Positions 13,596 to 16,493 of a DNA stretch of 16,493 nucleotides are shown here, one piece after another; the stretch's first letter is position 1, and each line of letters starts with the position of its first letter. This stretch comes from DASQWC01 sp035640475 (GTDB lineage: Bacteria > Actinomycetota > JAICYB01), in assembly GCA_035640475.1 (NCBI GenBank), contig DASQWC010000189.1:1-16493 (forward strand). The letters run 5' to 3'. The position numbers and the translations under genes are program-made. The notes below the pieces were generated by a model, which saw only the letters and a program-made list of their open reading frames with translations, ran no database searches and was not told the DNA's origin.

Positions 13596-14861
13596 ACGTA
13601 CGACGTCGTCGTCGTCGGCGGAGGTCCCGCCGGTTCATCGGCCGCCTGGCGCGCGGCAACCGCCGGCGCGCGCGTGCTCCTGTGTGACAAGGCGCAATTT
13701 CCGCGAGACAAGCCCTGCGGTGACGGTCTGACGCCGCGTGCGGTCGCGTCGATCGAGTCGCTCGGTCTAGAGAACGAGCTCAAACGCTTCAACCGCGTCG
13801 AAAAGCTGCGGGTCAACGGGGCCGGTCGCACGCTCACGTTCGATTGGCCGAAATCCGACTCCTTTCCCGACTTCGGCTATGTCATCGCCCGGACGGACCT
13901 CGACGAGATGCTGCTCCGTCACGCCGAAGCCGCGGGGGCCGAGGTCCGCGAGGGTGTCTCGGTCGTCGAACCGGTCGTCGAGAACGGCGTGGTGCGCGGT
14001 GTCGTTGCCAAGCGCAACGGGACGACCGAACAGGTGCGCGCCGACATCGTCGTCGCAGCCGACGGAGCGTCGTCGCGCGTTGCTCGCGCTCTCGGGATGC
14101 AGATGTCGTCGAAGCGTCCGATCGGCCTGGCCGTCCGGGCGCACTTCGAAGCGAGACGTCCGGCGTCCGACGACGAGGTCATCGAGAGCTTTCTCGAGCT
14201 GCGCGACGGCGACAAGCTCCTGCCGGGGTACGGGTGGATCTTCCCGATGGGGCGGGGGTCGTCGTCCTCTCAGACCGGCCGTATCAATGTCGGCGTGGGC
14301 ATCTTGTCGTCGTACAAGGGCTGGCGCGAGGTCAACACCGCGCACCTGATGGAAGTCTTCATGCGGTCGCTTCCCGACTCCTGGGAGTTGCCGGACATCA
14401 CGGACCTGCGTGCGACCGGCCAGCTGAAGGGCTGGCGCCTGCCGATGGGGCTCGGCGTGTGGCCGCCGTGGCGGCCGGGCGCGATTGCGTGCGGAGACGC
14501 CGCCGGCGTCGTCAACCCGTTCAACGGCGAAGGGATATCGGAGGCGGTTGAGTCGGGCGTGGTCGGGATGGAGGTCGCCCTCGATGCGCTCGGCGGCCGG
14601 GGGCCGTCGGATCTGTCGGCGTACGGCGAGCGCCTCGATGAGCTGTGGGGCTCGTACTACCGGCTGGGCCGCACGTTCGTCCGGCTCATCGGTCGCCCGC
14701 GCATCATGCGCTCGCTGACGAGCGTCGGGATGCGCGTGCCGCCCGTGATGGAGTTCGCCTTCAAGCTCCTCGCGAACCTGTACCACGAGCGCGGCGGGAC
14801 GGCGGGGGATCATCTGGTGCGGGCCATGCTCCGGCTGGCCTCGGTGATCAAGGTCGGCTGA
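13593..14861 (+). CDS. Geranylgeranyl reductase family FAD enzyme, probable menaquinone side-chain reductase (MenJ-like)
   Basis: A 422-aa flavoprotein that saturates isoprene double bonds. The N-terminal dinucleotide site is DVVVVGGGPAGSSAA (4-18), followed by the family motif FPRDKPCGDGLTPRA (36-50), VVAADGASSRVARALG in the middle and CGDAAGVVNPFNGEGI (300-315), the second FAD-binding motif of this family. Length and motifs fit the group containing mycobacterial MenJ, which reduces one isoprene unit of menaquinone; archaeal-lipid or chlorophyll-type substrates are less likely here. The neighbours support a respiratory quinone role: nuo genes follow directly and a prenyl diphosphate synthase is nearby. 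GTG at 13593 is the first start before the flavin motif. Confidence 0.9.
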   Translation: MTYDVVVVGGGPAGSSAAWRAATAGARVLLCDKAQFPRDKPCGDGLTPRAVASIESLGLENELKRFNRVEKLRVNGAGRTLTFDWPKSDSFPDFGYVIARTDLDEMLLRHAEAAGAEVREGVSVVEPVVENGVVRGVVAKRNGTTEQVRADIVVAADGASSRVARALGMQMSSKRPIGLAVRAHFEARRPASDDEVIESFLELRDGDKLLPGYGWIFPMGRGSSSSQTGRINVGVGILSSYKGWREVNTAHLMEVFMRSLPDSWELPDITDLRATGQLKGWRLPMGLGVWPPWRPGAIACGDAAGVVNPFNGEGISEAVESGVVGMEVALDALGGRGPSDLSAYGERLDELWGSYYRLGRTFVRLIGRPRIMRSLTSVGMRVPPVMEFAFKLLANLYHERGGTAGDHLVRAMLRLASVIKVG

Positions 14862-14872
14862 TTCCGCGGCGG

Positions 14873-14901
14873 TTGACTGCGTCACTTGAGGTCATTAGGC
14901 T
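14873..14901 (+). promoter_or_regulatory. Promoter of the nuo operon
   Basis: TTGACT (14873-14878), a 17-base spacer and TAGGCT (14896-14901) form a good housekeeping-type promoter for a high-GC organism. It lies in the 202-bp gap after the reductase and would start transcription near 14908, giving a leader of about 155 bases before nuoA. Confidence 0.7.
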
Positions 14902-14920
14902 TGTGAAAGAAATCACAAGC
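14899..14920. promoter_or_regulatory. Rex-like (or CRP/FNR-like) operator palindrome over the nuo transcription start
   Basis: GCTTGTGA and TCACAAGC (8-bp arms) flank AAGAAA. The core matches the actinobacterial Rex operator TTGTGAANNNNTTCACAA at all but one specified base, and it also contains the perfect CRP-type half-sites TGTGA and TCACA with 6-base spacing. It overlaps the last base of the -10 and the predicted start site, a position suited to repression. Rex senses NADH/NAD+ and is known to control respiratory genes including nuo in Streptomyces, so Rex is the favoured reader; a CRP-family protein is the alternative. Confidence 0.7.
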
Positions 14921-14935
14921 ACCCGAAAGGATTCC

Positions 14936-14980
14936 ATGAGGTGCGGTGACGGGTTGGCGGGGGTTTCTGGGCACAACTAG
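14936..14980 (+). CDS. Possible 14-residue leader peptide upstream of nuoA
   Basis: An ATG at 14936 with AAAGGA four bases upstream opens a 14-codon frame, MRCGDGLAGVSGHN, ending at TAG 14978-14980. It lies downstream of the predicted transcription start and directly before a foldable RNA segment (14987-15044). The sequence has one Cys and no run of a single regulatory amino acid. It could be a leader ORF coupling translation to nuo expression, or a chance frame. Confidence 0.4.
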   Translation: MRCGDGLAGVSGHN

Positions 14981-14986
14981 CGTTGG

Positions 14987-15044
14987 GGTTCGGTCAGGGG
15001 TTGGAGGGGAGGAGCAACGCGAAGGCGTTGCGATCCCCCGAACC
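14987..15044 (+). promoter_or_regulatory. Structured leader RNA before nuoA
   Basis: Nested complementary segments: GGTTCGG (14987-14993) with CCGAACC (15038-15044), GGGA (15007-15010) with TCCC (15034-15037), and an inner 7-bp hairpin GCAACGC (15014-15020), loop GAAG, GCGTTGC (15025-15031). The fold ends just before the strong ribosome site AGGAGG (15054-15059). No T-run follows, so a terminator is not indicated. No known riboswitch class was recognised. Confidence 0.5.
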
Positions 15045-15063
15045 GAAGGGCATAGGAGGGTCC

Positions 15064-15420
15064 ATGCTCGCGAGCTACTTGCCCATCGCGTTCATGCTGA
15101 TCCTGGCCGGCGCATTCGGGATCGTGACGGTCACCGCCGCGCGTGCCCTCGGGCCCAAGGATCCGACCCCCGAGAAGCGGATGCCCTACGAGTGCGGCAT
15201 CACGGAGATCGACCCGACCGTCGAGCGATTCCCGGTCCGCTTCTACCTCGTCGCCATGCTCTTCGTGATCTTCGACGTCGAGGTGATCCTGTTCTTCCCC
15301 TGGGCCGTGAGCTTCCGGAGCTTCCCGGCCTTCTCCTTGATCGCGATGAGCGTGTTCGTCGGCCTGCTGCTGGTCGCCTTCGTCTACGAGTGGCGCAACG
15401 GAGGCCTCGAATGGGACTAG
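15064..15420 (+). CDS. nuoA: NADH-quinone oxidoreductase subunit A
   Basis: Small membrane subunit of complex I at the junction of the hydrophilic arm and the quinone site. The 118-aa product has three helices (about 5-27, 60-80 and 88-108), the conserved loop MPYECGI with Cys44, and the acidic pair in FDVEVILFFPW (Asp71, Glu73), all typical of the family. Start ATG at 15064 has AGGAGG five bases upstream. It leads the nuo operon, and the nuoB start lies inside its last codons. Confidence 0.97.
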   Translation: MLASYLPIAFMLILAGAFGIVTVTAARALGPKDPTPEKRMPYECGITEIDPTVERFPVRFYLVAMLFVIFDVEVILFFPWAVSFRSFPAFSLIAMSVFVGLLLVAFVYEWRNGGLEWD

Positions 15421-15893
15421 AGGAACGCCTCCCGGCCGTCGTCACGGCAAGCGCCCAGCGGCTCATCAACTGGGCGCGCAGGTCGTCGGTCTGGCCGGCC
15501 ACCTTCGGGCTTGCCTGCTGCGCGATCGAGATGATGCAGACGGTTGCGCCTCGTCACGACCTCGCGCGTTTCGGGATGGAGGCCTTCCGGGCCTCGCCGC
15601 GGCAGGCCGACCTGATGATCGTCGCCGGACGCGTCTCGCAAAAGATGGCGCCGGTGCTCCGTCAGATCTACGACCAGATGCCGGAGCCGAAGTGGGTGAT
15701 CTCGATGGGGGCCTGCGCGTCCTGCGGCGGCATGTTCAACAACTACGCGATCCTGCAGGGGGTCGATCAGATCGTCCCCGTCGATATCTACGTCCCCGGG
15801 TGCCCGCCGACGCCGGAGATCCTGATGGCCGGCATTCTCCAGCTGCACGAGAAGATCACCAACCAGCCGCTCAAGCTGGGACGCGCCCGCTAG
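15411..15893 (+). CDS. nuoB: NADH-quinone oxidoreductase subunit B
   Basis: Carries the terminal iron-sulfur cluster N2, which passes electrons to quinone. The 160-aa product contains the four cluster cysteines: the adjacent pair Cys36-Cys37 (GLACCAIEM), Cys102 (MGACASCGG) and Cys131 (VPGCPP). The family stretches RHDLARFGMEAFRASPRQADLMIVAG and GGMFNNYAILQGVD are intact. ATG at 15411 overlaps the end of nuoA by 10 bases with GGAGG six bases upstream; a long upstream frame extension is rejected. Confidence 0.97.
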   Translation: MGLEERLPAVVTASAQRLINWARRSSVWPATFGLACCAIEMMQTVAPRHDLARFGMEAFRASPRQADLMIVAGRVSQKMAPVLRQIYDQMPEPKWVISMGACASCGGMFNNYAILQGVDQIVPVDIYVPGCPPTPEILMAGILQLHEKITNQPLKLGRAR

Positions 15894-15900
15894 GTCCGCC

Positions 15901-16493
15901 ATGGCCGAGCTGATGGACTACGTCGCGCGAATTCGTGAACGAATTCCCGAGGGTGTCGACGAGGGGACCGACGGTGTCGACATGCCGGTTCTCGTCGTCT
16001 CCAAGGAGCGCCTCGCGGAGGTGCTGACGTTCCTCCGCGATCAGTTCGCATTCGACCTCCTCTCCGACGTCTCGGCCGTCGACTGGCTCCCGCGCGAGCC
16101 CCGCTACGACGTGAACTACCACCTCTACTCCACGAAGACGAACGACCGTTTGCGCGTGAAGGTGCATCTGCCGGACGAAGAGTCACCACACATCCCGTCG
16201 GTCTTCGGCATTTGGCCGACCGCCGACTGGCACGAGCGCGAAGTCTTCGACTTCTTCGGGATCGTGTTCGACGATCACCCGGACCTGAAACGCATCCTCA
16301 TGCCGGACGAATGGATCGGCCATCCATTGCGCAAGGACTACCCGGTCGGCGGCGTCCCGGTGGAGTATCGCGTCGAGCCCGCGTACGTCGGACCGAACGT
16401 CGTCCCGCCGGGGGGACGACCCGCCGCCGGCGGCGTGCCCGCGCGCCTGCGGCGCGATCGCGGACGGCCGTCGACGTGGACGTGGACGGGACC
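15901..16493 (+). CDS. nuoC: NADH-quinone oxidoreductase subunit C (cut by window edge)
   Basis: Hydrophilic-arm subunit of complex I. The frame is open from ATG 15901 (7 bases after nuoB) to the right edge, 197 codons. The signature HEREVFDFFGIVFDDHPDLKR (111-131) and ILMPDEWIGHPLRKDYP (132-148) is intact. The residues after about 160 (PPGGRPAAGGVPARLRRDRGR) are a low-complexity Gly/Pro/Arg tail; such variable C-terminal extensions occur in actinobacterial NuoC. The remainder, and nuoD, should follow outside the window. Confidence 0.95.
   Translation, partial: MAELMDYVARIRERIPEGVDEGTDGVDMPVLVVSKERLAEVLTFLRDQFAFDLLSDVSAVDWLPREPRYDVNYHLYSTKTNDRLRVKVHLPDEESPHIPSVFGIWPTADWHEREVFDFFGIVFDDHPDLKRILMPDEWIGHPLRKDYPVGGVPVEYRVEPAYVGPNVVPPGGRPAAGGVPARLRRDRGRPSTWTWTG

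Noticed and set aside
14862..14872. Terminator between the prenyl reductase and the nuo promoter
   Set aside because: Too short, with no stem followed by a T-run.
15929..15946. GAATTCGT / ACGAATTC palindrome in nuoC
   Set aside because: Only 8 bp with a 2-base loop, inside a conserved-length coding region; probably chance.
16440..16493. Val-Asp repeats (VDVDVDGT) in another frame at the right edge, resembling the start of nuoD
   Set aside because: No start codon precedes it in that frame and the nuoC frame remains open, so overlap or a frameshift cannot be supported from this window.

Overview
The window is high-GC bacterial chromosomal DNA, densely packed with respiratory-chain and cytochrome-biogenesis genes. 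Translationally overlapping starts (ATGA, GTGA, TTGA, TGATG), frequent GTG/TTG starts, a menaquinone-type prenyl reductase, a heme-A-synthase/heme-O-synthase fusion and a TAGGCT-type -10 box suggest Actinomycetota, perhaps Thermoleophilia. That placement is inference; no rRNA or tRNA is present to confirm it. No mobile element, CRISPR array or RNA gene was recognised.

Layout. (1) Bases 1-5627, minus strand: a System I cytochrome c maturation operon read hypothetical membrane protein > ccmA > ccmB > ccmC > ccmD > ccmE > ccmF, with ccmF running off the left edge. CcmE carries Cys where the classical heme-binding His should be. (2) Bases 5758-7888, plus strand: a three-gene operon of a CcoN-like membrane protein, a CcoO-like membrane-anchored cytochrome c and a small one-helix protein with an acidic/proline then basic tail. 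(3) Bases 7633-10944, minus strand: polyprenyl diphosphate synthase > ABC ATPase > ABC-2 permease > lipoprotein, all overlapping, and converging on block 2 with a 256-bp antisense overlap. (4) Bases 10998-14861, plus strand: CtaA-CtaB fusion, a two-helix blue-copper (cupredoxin) protein and a geranylgeranyl/menaquinone reductase. (5) Bases 14862-15063: nuo promoter and leader with a Rex/CRP-type palindrome at the predicted transcription start, a 14-codon leader ORF and a foldable RNA. (6) Bases 15064-16493: nuoA, nuoB and nuoC (nuoC cut by the right edge).

How the parts fit: Ccm attaches heme to c-type cytochromes such as the CcoO-like protein; CtaA-CtaB makes heme O/A for a terminal oxidase encoded elsewhere; prenyl synthase and the reductase plausibly build and modify the menaquinone side chain; Nuo (complex I) feeds electrons into menaquinone.

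The most unusual element is the CcoN-like protein at 5758-7152. It aligns along its length with the catalytic subunit of cbb3 oxidase as I recall that sequence, but five of the six metal-ligand histidines and the active-site tyrosine are replaced, so it should not be an oxidase. With its CcoO-like cytochrome it looks like an undescribed, non-catalytic derivative of the heme-copper oxidase fold. Other points of interest are the Cys-type CcmE, a perfect 17-bp inverted repeat inside the start of ccmA, and the redox-regulator-like operator on the nuo promoter.
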